Positions 52,718-62,783 of a DNA stretch of 64,000 nt are shown here, piece after piece; position 1 is the first letter of the stretch; every line of letters begins with the position of its first letter. Below the pieces are notes generated by a model. It made no database searches, was not told the DNA's origin, and saw only the letters and a list, made by a program, of their open reading frames with translations. The position numbers and the translations under genes were made by a program. Source of the DNA: Flavobacterium sp. 9R (GTDB taxonomy: Bacteria; Bacteroidota; Bacteroidia; Flavobacteriales; Flavobacteriaceae); assembly GCF_902506345.1 (NCBI RefSeq), contig NZ_LR733413.1, forward strand, positions 3,111,198-3,175,197, given 5' to 3'.

Positions 52718-54121
52718 ATGTCGTCTCATTACGAAGCAACCATTAGAAAACCCTTAGTTATAGGTGATAAGTCTTATCACGATGTAACTGTAGATGTAGC
52801 TGCACCTGTTGAAGGTAAAGCCAATAAGCATTGGTGGATTGTGTTTACAATCGCATTAACCGCTTTCCTTTGGGGATTGGGTTGTATTATTTACACAGTA
52901 TCCACCGGTATCGGAACTTGGGGATTAAACAAAACAGTAGGTTGGGCTTGGGATATCACTAACTTTGTTTGGTGGGTAGGTATCGGTCACGCTGGTACTC
53001 TAATCTCAGCGGTACTTTTACTTTTCCGTCAAAGATGGAGAATGGCTATTAACCGTTCAGCGGAAGCAATGACAATTTTTTCTGTTATCCAAGCAGGTTT
53101 ATTTCCAATTATCCACATGGGTCGTCCTTGGTTAGCATATTGGGTACTCCCAGTTCCAAATCAATTTGGTTCATTATGGGTTAACTTTAACTCACCATTG
53201 CTATGGGACGTTTTTGCAATTTCTACGTATCTTTCAGTTTCATTAGTTTTCTGGTGGACTGGTCTTTTACCTGATTTTGCTATGCTACGTGATAGAGCGA
53301 TTACACCATTTAACAAAAGAGTTTATTCTATTTTAAGTTTCGGTTGGAGCGGTAGAGCAAAAGATTGGCAACGTTTTGAAGAAGTTTCATTAGTTTTAGC
53401 TGGTTTGGCTACTCCTCTTGTACTTTCTGTGCATACTATTGTATCGATGGACTTTGCTACTTCTGTTATTCCAGGTTGGCATACAACTATTTTCCCCCCA
53501 TATTTCGTAGCTGGTGCTGTATTCTCTGGATTTGCAATGGTTAACACTTTGTTGATTATTATGAGAAAAGTTTCTAACTTAGAATCTTACATCACGATAC
53601 AACATATCGAATTGATGAATATTGTAATTATGATTACAGGTTCTATAGTTGGTGTTGCTTACATAACTGAGTTGTTTATTGCGTGGTACTCTGGAGTAGA
53701 ATATGAACAATACGCTTTCTTGAATAGAGCGACTGGTCCTTACTGGTGGGCATATTGGGCGATGATGACATGTAACGTATTTTCTCCTCAATTTATGTGG
53801 TTTAAAAAATTGCGTACAAGTATAATGTTCTCATTTATCATTTCGATTGTGGTAAATATAGGAATGTGGTTTGAGCGTTTTGTAATCATTGTGACTTCTT
53901 TGCACAGAGATTATTTACCATCTTCTTGGACAATGTTTTCACCAACCTTTGTTGATATTGGTATTTTTATTGGAACTATTGGATTCTTCTTTGTATTGTT
54001 TTTGTTGTATTCTAGAACTTTCCCTGTTATCGCTCAGGCTGAAGTAAAAACAATATTAAAAGGAAGTGGAGATAACTACAAAAGAGAAAGAGAAGCAAAT
54101 AAAGATGTACACCATGAGTAA
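52718..54121 (+). CDS. actC: Alternative complex III subunit ActC, NrfD/PsrC-like
   Basis: 467 aa, about ten transmembrane helices, NrfD/PsrC family. It is the membrane subunit that with ActF binds and oxidises menaquinol. Motifs such as NFVWWVGIGHAGTLISAVLLL and VSMDFATSVIPGWHTTIFPPYFVAGAVFSG match the family, including the conserved Ser, Asp and His near the quinol site. Its last codons overlap the start of actD. Confidence 0.94.
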   Translation: MSSHYEATIRKPLVIGDKSYHDVTVDVAAPVEGKANKHWWIVFTIALTAFLWGLGCIIYTVSTGIGTWGLNKTVGWAWDITNFVWWVGIGHAGTLISAVLLLFRQRWRMAINRSAEAMTIFSVIQAGLFPIIHMGRPWLAYWVLPVPNQFGSLWVNFNSPLLWDVFAISTYLSVSLVFWWTGLLPDFAMLRDRAITPFNKRVYSILSFGWSGRAKDWQRFEEVSLVLAGLATPLVLSVHTIVSMDFATSVIPGWHTTIFPPYFVAGAVFSGFAMVNTLLIIMRKVSNLESYITIQHIELMNIVIMITGSIVGVAYITELFIAWYSGVEYEQYAFLNRATGPYWWAYWAMMTCNVFSPQFMWFKKLRTSIMFSFIISIVVNIGMWFERFVIIVTSLHRDYLPSSWTMFSPTFVDIGIFIGTIGFFFVLFLLYSRTFPVIAQAEVKTILKGSGDNYKREREANKDVHHE

Positions 54122-54638
54122 TAAAGTAATATACGCTATATACAACGACGATGATGTATTAATGGATGCTGTTAAAAAAACACGTGCAGCACATTATCAT
54201 ATTGAAGATGTTTTTACCCCTTTTCCGGTTCACGGATTAGATAAAGCAATGGGACTTGCACCAACTAGATTAGCTATTTGTGCTTTTATCTATGGTTTGT
54301 GTGGTATTTCATTCGCAACTTGGATGATGAACTATATTATGATTCAAGATTGGCCTCAAGATATTGGAGGTAAACCAAGTTTCAGTTATATTGAAAATAT
54401 GCCTTCTTTTGTGCCAATTATGTTTGAAGAGACTGTTTTCTTTGCTGCTCACTTGATGGTTATTACTTTCTATATGAGAAGTAGATTATGGCCTTTTAAA
54501 GAAGCCGAAAATCCTGATGTTAGAACTACAGACGATCATTTTTTAATGGAAGTTGCTGTAAATGATAATGAAGAAGAATTAGTTTCTTTTTTCAAAAGCA
54601 CAGGAGCAGTTGAAGTAAATGTAATAGATAAGAATTAA
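54114..54638 (+). CDS. actD: Alternative complex III subunit ActD (DUF3341)
   Basis: 174 aa from the ATG at 54114 (MSNKVIYAIYNDDDVLMDAVKK), which overlaps the actC stop codon; two earlier in-frame ATGs (54066, 54105) lie within actC. A soluble N-terminal half (DUF3341, with KKTRAAHYHIEDVFTPFPVHGLDKAMGL) is followed by two helices (about 68-92 and 113-136). It is a structural subunit of the complex in the inner membrane. Confidence 0.93.
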   Translation: MSNKVIYAIYNDDDVLMDAVKKTRAAHYHIEDVFTPFPVHGLDKAMGLAPTRLAICAFIYGLCGISFATWMMNYIMIQDWPQDIGGKPSFSYIENMPSFVPIMFEETVFFAAHLMVITFYMRSRLWPFKEAENPDVRTTDDHFLMEVAVNDNEEELVSFFKSTGAVEVNVIDKN

Positions 54639-54646
54639 TTGTAGCT

Positions 54647-55192
54647 ATGAGAAGTATATATAAATTAACACTTTTGGCTGGTATTACTTTGTTAGTTTCA
54701 TCTTGTCACGATAAATTGGCACCAAACTATCAGTATTTTCCAAACATGTATGAATCGGTTGGTTACGAAACATATTCCGAATCTAATGCATTTAAAGACG
54801 GAAAAGAAGGTCAATTGCCTGCAAAAGGTACTATCAAAAGAGGTTTTGATGTGTATGAATATGAAAATTCTACAGCTGGTTATGAATTGGCAAAAGCTAA
54901 TTTAAAATCACCTTTAGATTCATTAGAAAGAAATTCTGAAAAAGGAAAAGAACTTTTTGAAATTTATTGTATCAGTTGCCATGGTGCTACTGGAAATGGT
55001 AAAGGAAAATTAGTTGAAAGAGAAAAGTTTCTTGGTGTACCTAGTTACGCTGACCGTCCAATTACAGAGGGAAGTGTATTTCATGTTATTACTTATGGAT
55101 TAAATTCTATGGGATCGCATGCAAACCAATTGAGTGCCCATGAGCGTTGGTTAGTTGTAGACTATGTTCTTAAACTAAAAAGCGAATTATAA
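54647..55192 (+). CDS. actE: Alternative complex III subunit ActE, monoheme cytochrome c lipoprotein
   Basis: 181 aa. Lipobox VSSC (Cys20) anchors it to the outer face of the inner membrane. The single heme motif CISCH (108-112) is followed by the distal ligand region NSMGSHANQLSAHERW. It is the sixth-chain heme carrier that, with ActA, forms the electron exit path. It starts 8 nt after actD and its stop overlaps the region read by an alternative TTG start of actF. Confidence 0.94.
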   Translation: MRSIYKLTLLAGITLLVSSCHDKLAPNYQYFPNMYESVGYETYSESNAFKDGKEGQLPAKGTIKRGFDVYEYENSTAGYELAKANLKSPLDSLERNSEKGKELFEIYCISCHGATGNGKGKLVEREKFLGVPSYADRPITEGSVFHVITYGLNSMGSHANQLSAHERWLVVDYVLKLKSEL

Positions 55193-55219
55193 TTGTTGAA
55201 CAAACTGATCGTAATAGAT

Positions 55220-56587
55220 ATGTATACATTTTCAAGTAGATTAAAAACTTTTTCTCTTATTCTAATGGCTGTAGGCTTGTTAGGTATAGGTTATGGTTTT
55301 TATAGTGCACCAAAAGATATTCAAGAAGTAGAAGCTCTTCTTGCTGCTGATTCACACGGAAGTCATGGAGAAGCATCTCATGCTACTACAGCTGTTGCTC
55401 ATGATGAGCATGCTGCTACAACTTCACATTCAGATAAAGCTGAAAAAGCGAATCATAGTGTTAAGGAAGACGCTGAGCACAAAGAACATTTAGAGCATGT
55501 TTTGCATCAATTAAGCAATAAGCCTTGGGCTGCTGTATATGTTGCTTGTATCTTTTTTATGCTTTTATCATTAGGAACCCTTGCTTTCTATGCAATACAA
55601 CAAGTAGCGCAAGCAGGTTGGTCACCAGTTTTATTTAGAGTAATGCAAGGAATAACTGCTTATTTACCTTTTGGTTCAGTAATTTTCTTTGTTATATTGG
55701 TTTTATGTGGTTTACACTTCAATCATTTGTTTATCTGGTTAGATCCTGAAGTCGTTGCACATGATAAATTGATACAAACTAAATCTGGTTATTTAAATTT
55801 CCCTTTCTGGATTATTAGAGCTGGTATCTTCTTGTTAGGATGGAATGCTTATAGATATTTTTCAAGAAAAAACTGTTTAGCACAAGATGAGGCTGATGAT
55901 AATACTTTTTACAAAAAGAATTTCAAAATGTCTGCACTTTTCTTAGTTTTCTTTATTGTTACTGAGTCTATTATGTCTTGGGATTGGATTATGTCAATTG
56001 ACCCACATTGGTTTAGTACATTGTTTGGTTGGTATGTTTTTGCAAGTTTCTTTGTAAGCGGTATTACTACTATTTGTATGGTTACTTTATATTTGAAATC
56101 TAAAGGTTACTTAGAGCACGTAAATACTAGTCACATTCATGACTTAGCTAAATTTATGTTTGGTATCAGTGTATTTTGGACTTACTTATGGTTTTCTCAA
56201 TTTATGTTGATTTGGTATGCTAATATTCCAGAGGAGGTTACTTATTTTGTAACTAGAATTCAAGAATTTAATTTACCATTCTTTGGTGCTGTAGCTATGA
56301 ACTTCTTATTTCCAGTTTTAATTTTGATTAATACCGATTTTAAACGAATCACTTGGGTATTGGTTATGGCTGGTACAGTGATACTTTTAGGTCACTATAT
56401 TGATTTCTTCAATATGATTATGCCTGGTACTGTAGGAGATCAATGGTTTATAGGAATTCCTGAAATTGCATCAGTTCTATTCTTTCTTGGGTTGTTTATT
56501 TATGTTGTATTTACTGCACTTACAAAAGCACCTTTATTGCCAAAAAGAAATCCTTTCATTGAGGAAAGTAAGCACTTCCATTATTAA
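55220..56587 (+). CDS. actF: Alternative complex III subunit ActF, NrfD-like
   Basis: 455 aa from the ATG at 55220; a TTG at 55193 is in frame but would add polar residues. About ten helices and the NrfD-like fold, related to ActC. It has a long His/Ala/Glu-rich loop between helices 1 and 2 (residues about 38-100: DSHGSHGEASHATT and following HDEH, HKEHLEH) that carries about fifteen His residues. ActC and ActF form the membrane core, and ActF may contain the proton path. It is followed after 20 nt by coxB. Confidence 0.93.
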   Translation: MYTFSSRLKTFSLILMAVGLLGIGYGFYSAPKDIQEVEALLAADSHGSHGEASHATTAVAHDEHAATTSHSDKAEKANHSVKEDAEHKEHLEHVLHQLSNKPWAAVYVACIFFMLLSLGTLAFYAIQQVAQAGWSPVLFRVMQGITAYLPFGSVIFFVILVLCGLHFNHLFIWLDPEVVAHDKLIQTKSGYLNFPFWIIRAGIFLLGWNAYRYFSRKNCLAQDEADDNTFYKKNFKMSALFLVFFIVTESIMSWDWIMSIDPHWFSTLFGWYVFASFFVSGITTICMVTLYLKSKGYLEHVNTSHIHDLAKFMFGISVFWTYLWFSQFMLIWYANIPEEVTYFVTRIQEFNLPFFGAVAMNFLFPVLILINTDFKRITWVLVMAGTVILLGHYIDFFNMIMPGTVGDQWFIGIPEIASVLFFLGLFIYVVFTALTKAPLLPKRNPFIEESKHFHY

Positions 56588-56607
56588 TATTTTAAACAGA
56601 AAAACAG

Positions 56608-57762
56608 ATGACAAGTTTGTTGGTAATTATAGTTTTAGTTTTATTAGCTGTTGCGCTTTGGCAATTGACTAAGATATTTGATCTTACACAAGTAGGTTCA
56701 AAATCTGATGATTCTCAAATAGCAACTGATAATGATAACAATGTACAAGGATATTTAATGTTTGGCTTTTTAGCTTTTATTTATGTATTCACGATATTTG
56801 GTTTATTGAAGTGGGGTGATTTGCCTCTACATACTCCTGCTTCTGAGCATGGAGCTACGGTTGATAGTTTAATGAATATTACTTGGATATTAATCTTTAC
56901 TGTTCAAGCAATTACTCAAGTTTTATTACACTATTTTGCTTTTAAATATCGTGGAAATAAAGATAAAAAGGCACTTTACTTTGCTGATAATAATAAATTA
57001 GAAGCTATTTGGAGTGTTATTCCTGCTGTTGTTTTAGCTGGTTTAATTTTATACGGTTTATATGCTTGGACTAACATCATGTTCATAGATGATGAAGAGG
57101 ATACAGTAGTTATTGAGTTGTATGCTCAGCAATTTAAATGGACAGCTAGATATGCTGGATCGGATCAAGTACTTGGTAAAGCTAACGTTCGTTTGATTGA
57201 TGGTGTAAATTCTGTTGGTATGGATTTATCTGATAAGAATGCTCAAGATGATTTCTTAGCTACAGAGATACATATTCCAAAAGGAAAAAAAGTTCATTTT
57301 AAAATGCGTTCACAAGATGTATTGCATTCAGCTTATATGCCTCATTTTAGAGCTCAAATGAATTGTGTTCCTGGAATGGTTACAGAATTTGCTTTTACTC
57401 CTGTTTACACTACAGCAGAATATAGAGAGTTACCATTTATGGTAGAAAAAGTTGCCAAAATTAATGATTTGCGTGCAAAGAAGAGCGCTGAATTAGTTGC
57501 TAAAGGTGGTACAGCTCTAGATCCTTATACATTTGACTACTTGTTACTTTGTAATAAAATATGTGGTGCATCTCACTACAATATGCAAATGAAAGTTATT
57601 GTTGATTCACCAGAAGATTATAAAAAATGGTTAAGTGATAAAGTAGCTTTAGCTAAAGAATTTAAAGCTTCTAAAGAAACCCCAGCTGCAGAAGGTGCTA
57701 CTCCTAGTGATAGCTCTAAAGTAGCAAACGATCCAGCTGCTGTGAAAGTAGCTATGAAATAA
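56608..57762 (+). CDS. coxB: Cytochrome c oxidase subunit II
   Basis: 384 aa. Three hydrophobic helices (about 1-17, 49-69, 87-110 and 132-152 region) precede a cupredoxin domain with a complete CuA site: H in SQDVLHSAYMPH, then C315, C319, H323 and M326 in CNKICGASHYNMQM. CuA receives electrons from a cytochrome c domain, here probably ActA. The C-terminal tail (about 350-384) is low complexity (Ala, Pro, Ser). Co-transcribed with act and coxA. Confidence 0.95.
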   Translation: MTSLLVIIVLVLLAVALWQLTKIFDLTQVGSKSDDSQIATDNDNNVQGYLMFGFLAFIYVFTIFGLLKWGDLPLHTPASEHGATVDSLMNITWILIFTVQAITQVLLHYFAFKYRGNKDKKALYFADNNKLEAIWSVIPAVVLAGLILYGLYAWTNIMFIDDEEDTVVIELYAQQFKWTARYAGSDQVLGKANVRLIDGVNSVGMDLSDKNAQDDFLATEIHIPKGKKVHFKMRSQDVLHSAYMPHFRAQMNCVPGMVTEFAFTPVYTTAEYRELPFMVEKVAKINDLRAKKSAELVAKGGTALDPYTFDYLLLCNKICGASHYNMQMKVIVDSPEDYKKWLSDKVALAKEFKASKETPAAEGATPSDSSKVANDPAAVKVAMK

Positions 57763-57790
57763 TTATTTAAGAATATTTAAAAGTATATAT

Positions 57791-59587
57791 ATGTCAGCAG
57801 AAGGTCACGATCACGGACACGATCACGAACACGAACACCACCATAAGGATACATTCATTACTAAATATATTTTTAGTATTGACCATAAGATGATTGCAAA
57901 ACAATACTTAATTACAGGTATTGTTATGGGAATTATTGGTGTTGGAATGTCATTGCTTTTTAGAATGCAATTGGCTTGGCCAGAAGAATCTTTTAAAATT
58001 TTCAATATTTTATTAGGTGATAAATTTGCTCCAGAAGGAGTTATGGCTAATGATATTTATTTAGCTTTAGTTACAATTCATGGAACCATCATGGTGTTCT
58101 TTGTATTGACAGCAGGTTTGAGTGGTACTTTTAGTAATTTATTAATTCCACTTCAAATTGGTGCAAGAGATATGGCTTCTGGATTTATGAATATGATTTC
58201 ATATTGGCTATTTTTCTTGTCAAGTGTAATTATGATTTGTTCCCTTTTCGTTGAAGCTGGACCAGCTTCTTCTGGTTGGACAATTTATCCTCCATTAAGT
58301 GCCTTGCCTCAGGCAATACCAGGATCTGGTACTGGTATGACATTGTGGTTGGTTTCAATGGCTATTTTCATTGCATCATCATTGATGGGTTCATTGAATT
58401 ATGTAGTTACTGTTATTAACTTGAGAACAAAAGGTATGTCAATGACTAGATTGCCACTTACTATTTGGGCATTCTTTGTTACAGCTATTATTGGTATCAT
58501 TTCTTTTCCAGTTTTATTATCTGCTGCATTGTTATTAATATTTGACAGAAGTTTTGGAACATCATTTTTCTTGTCTGATATTTACATTGCTGGAGAGGTT
58601 TTACATTATCAAGGTGGTTCTCCAGTACTTTTTGAGCACTTGTTTTGGTTCTTAGGACACCCAGAGGTTTACATCGTATTGTTACCTGCTTTGGGTATCA
58701 CTTCTGAAATCATAGCTACTAACTCTCGTAAACCAATTTTTGGTTATAGAGCGATGATTATGTCTATTTTGGCTATCGCTTTCTTATCAACTATTGTTTG
58801 GGGACACCATATGTTTATTTCAGGGATGAATCCATTCTTAGGTTCTGTGTTTACATTCACAACCTTATTGATTGCTATTCCATCTGCTGTAAAAGCGTTT
58901 AATTATATTACAACTTTATGGAAAGGTAACTTACAATTGAATCCAGCTATGTTGTTTTCAATTGGTTTGGTTTCTACATTCATTACAGGTGGTTTGACTG
59001 GAATTATCCTTGGTGATAGTACTCTAGATATCAATGTTCATGATACTTATTTCGTAGTTGCTCACTTTCACTTGGTGATGGGTATTTCTGCGTTGTATGG
59101 TATGTTTGCTGGAGTTTATCATTGGTTCCCAAGAATGTTTGGTAGAATGTTGAATAAAAATTTAGGATATGTTCACTTTTGGGTAACTGCGATTTGTGCT
59201 TATGGTGTATTTTTCCCAATGCATTTTATCGGTTTAGCTGGTTTACCAAGACGTTATTATACAAATACTAACTTTCCACTTTTTGATGATTTGCAAAATG
59301 TGAATGTTTTGATTACTACTTTTGCTTTAGTAGGTGGTGCATTCCAGTTGGTTTTCTTGTATAATTTCTTTGCTAGTATTTTTTATGGTAAAAAAGCAGA
59401 ACAAAATCCTTGGAAATCTAATACGCTTGAATGGACAGCTCCAGTAGAACATATTCATGGGAACTGGCCAGGTGAAATTCCTGAAGTTCATAGATGGCCT
59501 TATGATTACAGTAAGCCAGGACATGATGAAGATTTTGTACCTCAAAATATTCCTATGAAAGAAGGTGAAGAAGTTTTACATCACTAA
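57791..59587 (+). CDS. coxA: Cytochrome c oxidase subunit I
   Basis: 598 aa, twelve transmembrane helices, aa3-type. Heme and CuB ligands: H in TIHGTIMVFF (low-spin heme a), H290 with the cross-linked Y294 in GHPEVYI, H339-H340 in WGHHMF, and H425 and H427 in VAHFHLVMG. It reduces oxygen to water and pumps protons. The cytoplasmic N-terminus is a His/Asp-rich tag (GHDHGHDHEHEHHHKD), perhaps for copper handling. Subunit III is not encoded next to it, so it must lie elsewhere in the genome. A terminator follows. Confidence 0.96.
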   Translation: MSAEGHDHGHDHEHEHHHKDTFITKYIFSIDHKMIAKQYLITGIVMGIIGVGMSLLFRMQLAWPEESFKIFNILLGDKFAPEGVMANDIYLALVTIHGTIMVFFVLTAGLSGTFSNLLIPLQIGARDMASGFMNMISYWLFFLSSVIMICSLFVEAGPASSGWTIYPPLSALPQAIPGSGTGMTLWLVSMAIFIASSLMGSLNYVVTVINLRTKGMSMTRLPLTIWAFFVTAIIGIISFPVLLSAALLLIFDRSFGTSFFLSDIYIAGEVLHYQGGSPVLFEHLFWFLGHPEVYIVLLPALGITSEIIATNSRKPIFGYRAMIMSILAIAFLSTIVWGHHMFISGMNPFLGSVFTFTTLLIAIPSAVKAFNYITTLWKGNLQLNPAMLFSIGLVSTFITGGLTGIILGDSTLDINVHDTYFVVAHFHLVMGISALYGMFAGVYHWFPRMFGRMLNKNLGYVHFWVTAICAYGVFFPMHFIGLAGLPRRYYTNTNFPLFDDLQNVNVLITTFALVGGAFQLVFLYNFFASIFYGKKAEQNPWKSNTLEWTAPVEHIHGNWPGEIPEVHRWPYDYSKPGHDEDFVPQNIPMKEGEEVLHH

Positions 59588-59601
59588 TTTCTAAAATATA
59601 T

Positions 59602-59631
59602 AAAAAGCCTTTCCTTGTGAAAGGCTTTTTT
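59602..59631 (+). terminator. Terminator after coxA
   Basis: AAAAAGCCTTTC / GAAAGGCTTTTT, 12-bp stem, 5-nt loop, T-tract. Confidence 0.9.
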
Positions 59632-59660
59632 ATTGCAATGCCTTTTTTTATCTTTATCCA

Positions 59661-60683
59661 ATGAATGAAAATTTAGACCCAACTAATACCAATTATAATT
59701 CGGAAGAACTTGATATTGAAAAAAGATTGAGACCCCTTAGTTTTGATGATTTTTCGGGTCAAGATCAAGTTTTAGAAAATTTAAAAGTATTTGTTGCTGC
59801 TGCAAACCAGCGTAATGAAGCTTTAGATCATACCCTTTTTCATGGTCCTCCAGGATTAGGAAAAACTACATTAGCTAATATTTTAGCAAATGAATTGCAA
59901 GTTGGAATAAAAATCACCAGTGGTCCCGTACTTGATAAACCTGGTGATTTAGCAGGATTATTGACTAATCTAGAGGAAAGAGATGTTCTTTTTATTGATG
60001 AGATTCATCGTTTAAGTCCTATTGTTGAAGAATATTTATATTCTGCAATGGAAGATTTTAAGATTGACATCATGATTGAGTCTGGACCCAATGCTAGAAC
60101 GGTACAAATTAATTTAAATCCTTTTACTTTAATTGGCGCTACAACGCGTTCGGGTTTACTTACGGCTCCAATGCGAGCTCGTTTTGGTATTTCATCTCGT
60201 TTACAATATTATTCGACTGAGTTGCTTACTACTATTGTTGAGCGCAGTTCATCGATATTTAAAATGCCTATTACAATGGAAGCCGCAATTGAAATTGCTG
60301 GTAGAAGTAGAGGAACACCACGTATTGCGAATGCTCTCCTGCGTAGAGTTCGTGATTTTGCACAAATTAAAGGTAACGGTACAATTGATATAGAAATAGC
60401 TAGATTTGCCCTTAAGGCCCTTAATGTTGATGCACATGGTTTAGATGAAATGGATAACAAGATTCTTACAACCATCATTGATAAATTTAAAGGAGGTCCT
60501 GTTGGTTTAACTACTTTGGCAACTGCTGTTTCTGAAAGTAGTGAAACTATTGAAGAGGTATATGAACCTTTCTTAATTCAAGAAGGGTTTATTATGAGAA
60601 CGCCACGCGGAAGAGAGGTAACTGAAAAAGCATATCAGCATCTGGGTAAAGTTAGAATGAATTTTCAAGGTGGATTGTTTTAG
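59661..60683 (+). CDS. ruvB: Holliday junction branch migration helicase RuvB
   Basis: 340 aa. Walker A GPPGLGKT (62-69), Walker B DEIH (113-116), sensor and arginine-finger block [18 protein letters not shown], and the C-terminal winged helix ([16 protein letters not shown]). RuvB is the hexameric AAA+ motor that with RuvA drives branch migration in recombination repair. queG follows after two bases, a frequent pairing in Bacteroidota. Confidence 0.97.
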   Translation: MNENLDPTNTNYNSEELDIEKRLRPLSFDDFSGQDQVLENLKVFVAAANQRNEALDHTLFHGPPGLGKTTLANILANELQVGIKITSGPVLDKPGDLAGLLTNLEERDVLFIDEIHRLSPIVEEYLYSAMEDFKIDIMIESGPNARTVQINLNPFTLIGATTRSGLLTAPMRARFGISSRLQYYSTELLTTIVERSSSIFKMPITMEAAIEIAGRSRGTPRIANALLRRVRDFAQIKGNGTIDIEIARFALKALNVDAHGLDEMDNKILTTIIDKFKGGPVGLTTLATAVSESSETIEEVYEPFLIQEGFIMRTPRGREVTEKAYQHLGKVRMNFQGGLF

Positions 60684-60685
60684 TA

Positions 60686-61609
60686 ATGATTAATAACAAA
60701 GAAAAATATACTCAATTTATAAAAGCCGAATCCAAAAGACTCGGCTTTTTGTCTTGCGGTATTTCTAGAGCTGGTTTCCTTGAGAGTGAAGCACCAAGAT
60801 TGGAAAAGTGGTTGACTAATCAGATGAATGGTCAAATGAGTTATATGGAGAACCATTTTGACAAAAGACTTGACCCTACTTTGTTAGTTGATGGTGCTAA
60901 GAGTGTAATATCTTTGTTATTGAACTATTATCCTTCTGAAGTACAAAATCCAGATTCTTATAAGATTTCAAAATACGCTTTTGGGCAAGATTATCATTTT
61001 GTAATTAAAGATAAATTAAAAGAGTTATTGTTTTCGATTCAAACTGAAATTGGTGAAGTTTCAGGGCGAGCTTTTGTTGATTCTGCTCCTGTTTTAGATA
61101 AAGCATGGGCTGCTAAAAGTGGTTTAGGATGGATAGGAAAAAACAGTAATTTAATCACTCAAAAGGTTGGCTCATTTTACTTTATTGCTGAGTTGATTGT
61201 TGACCTTGATTTAGAATATGATAATGCTACAACAGATCATTGCGGTACTTGTACTGCTTGTCTTGATGCTTGTCCAACACAGGCTATTGTTGCGCCTTAT
61301 GTTGTGGATGGTAGTAAATGTATTTCTTATTTTACGATTGAATTAAAAGATAATATTCCAGGAGAATTCAAAGAAAAATTTGACGATTGGATTTTTGGAT
61401 GTGATGTTTGTCAAGATGTTTGCCCTTGGAACAGGTTTTCTAAACCCCATAAAGAACCTTTATTCAATTCAAATCCTGAAATGCTCGGATGGTCAAAAAA
61501 AGAATGGGAAGAAATCACATCGGAAACTTTTAATGCAATATTTAAAAATTCTCCTCTGAAGCGAACTAAGTGGAATGGGCTAATGAGGAATATTGATAAC
61601 GCTTTATGA
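60686..61609 (+). CDS. queG: Epoxyqueuosine reductase
   Basis: 307 aa. QueG reduces epoxyqueuosine to queuosine in tRNA using cobalamin and two [4Fe-4S] clusters. Cluster motifs: [12 protein letters not shown] (C186, C189, C192, C196) and CDVCQDVCP (C239, C242, C246). The cobalamin-binding N-terminal domain includes [13 protein letters not shown] and the [24 protein letters not shown] core with the catalytic Asp. It lacks the C-terminal HEAT-repeat domain of longer homologues, normal for this phylum. Its 3' end overlaps the convergent LacI gene by 6 bp. Confidence 0.95.
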   Translation: MINNKEKYTQFIKAESKRLGFLSCGISRAGFLESEAPRLEKWLTNQMNGQMSYMENHFDKRLDPTLLVDGAKSVISLLLNYYPSEVQNPDSYKISKYAFGQDYHFVIKDKLKELLFSIQTEIGEVSGRAFVDSAPVLDKAWAAKSGLGWIGKNSNLITQKVGSFYFIAELIVDLDLEYDNATTDHCGTCTACLDACPTQAIVAPYVVDGSKCISYFTIELKDNIPGEFKEKFDDWIFGCDVCQDVCPWNRFSKPHKEPLFNSNPEMLGWSKKEWEEITSETFNAIFKNSPLKRTKWNGLMRNIDNAL

Positions 61610-62629
61610 TTTTTTACTAGAATCTCTTTCAATAACACTAGTTTCCAAAATAACAGTTTTTGGGGTGAAATCTTGATTTTCTTTGTGTGCATACATTTCT
61701 TCCAATAATAAGCGGAAAGCAGCTACCCCCATTTCATGACTGGGTTGATCAATAGTACTTAGTTTTGGGGTCAAAACCTGAGACATGAACCAATTGCTAA
61801 AACCAATTACAGCTACTTGTTGTGGTACTTTTACTTGATGATCATTAAAGTAAGACAAAACCCCCACTGCCACCAAATCTGTTACTGCGAAGACACCGTC
61901 TACATCAGGATGTTCTTCGATTATTTGTTTTGCAAAGTCTAATCCTTCCTGGAAAGTTACATTTTCACAAGTGTAAACTAAAGTAGGGTCATATGGAATT
62001 TGATTCTTATCTAGTGTTTTTTTATAACCTATGTAACGATCTATGGCATTTTGCGGGTTTAAAGGACCACGTATGTGGGCTATTTTTTTGCATCCTTTGT
62101 CGATTAGATGTTGGGTAGCGCTCATAGCTGCTTTTTGATCGTCTATCAATACTTTGGAGCAATTGGCCAATTTTGATATTTTGTCAAACATCACAAAAGG
62201 AATTTTTCTATTAATAATTTCCTTAATGTGTTCGTCAAAATTAGATTCATTTGATAATGACATTATTATCCCGTCTACACGCTTGTTAATCAAGAGTTCA
62301 ACTTGTTTTCTTTCAAGTTCAATTGACTCGTTCGATTGAAGAATAATTACCAGATACCCATTTTTCTCAGCTTCATCAATAATTGCATTAATTACATTCG
62401 AGAAAAAATGATGCATTACTTCTGGAATTATCAATCCGATAGTTTTGGATTCTTTAGTTCTAAGATTTACAGCAAAACTATTAGGAGTATAATGCAAATC
62501 TTTAGCCAAATCCAGCACTGCCTTTTTAGTTTTTTCACTAACATCAGGATAGTTTTTTAAGGCCTTAGAGACAGTAGTTATTGAGATACCTAAGGTATTT
62601 GCAATTTCTTTAAGAGTAATTTCTTTCAT
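61604..62629 (-). CDS. LacI-family regulator, paralogue 1
   Basis: 341 aa. N-terminal [30 protein letters not shown], hinge region, and effector domain ([56 protein letters not shown]). It is highly similar along its whole length to the gene at 62784 and arose by tandem duplication. Sugar catabolic control is expected. AACGTT (62632-62637), a small palindrome with central CG directly before the start codon, could be part of an autoregulatory operator. Confidence 0.92.
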   Translation of the reverse strand: MKEITLKEIANTLGISITTVSKALKNYPDVSEKTKKAVLDLAKDLHYTPNSFAVNLRTKESKTIGLIIPEVMHHFFSNVINAIIDEAEKNGYLVIILQSNESIELERKQVELLINKRVDGIIMSLSNESNFDEHIKEIINRKIPFVMFDKISKLANCSKVLIDDQKAAMSATQHLIDKGCKKIAHIRGPLNPQNAIDRYIGYKKTLDKNQIPYDPTLVYTCENVTFQEGLDFAKQIIEEHPDVDGVFAVTDLVAVGVLSYFNDHQVKVPQQVAVIGFSNWFMSQVLTPKLSTIDQPSHEMGVAAFRLLLEEMYAHKENQDFTPKTVILETSVIERDSSKKS

Positions 62630-62783
62630 GTAACGTTTAGTGCTTGGCTTTTAAAAATTTCGTGTATGTTGTTATATATGAAGTAATTAATTCGTTTGAA
62701 CTCCTATACTAATGTAAAGTATTTTTTGTAATTATTTATGGATTAATTTGACTATTTTAAATTAAACAGCTTATTTATTGGGT

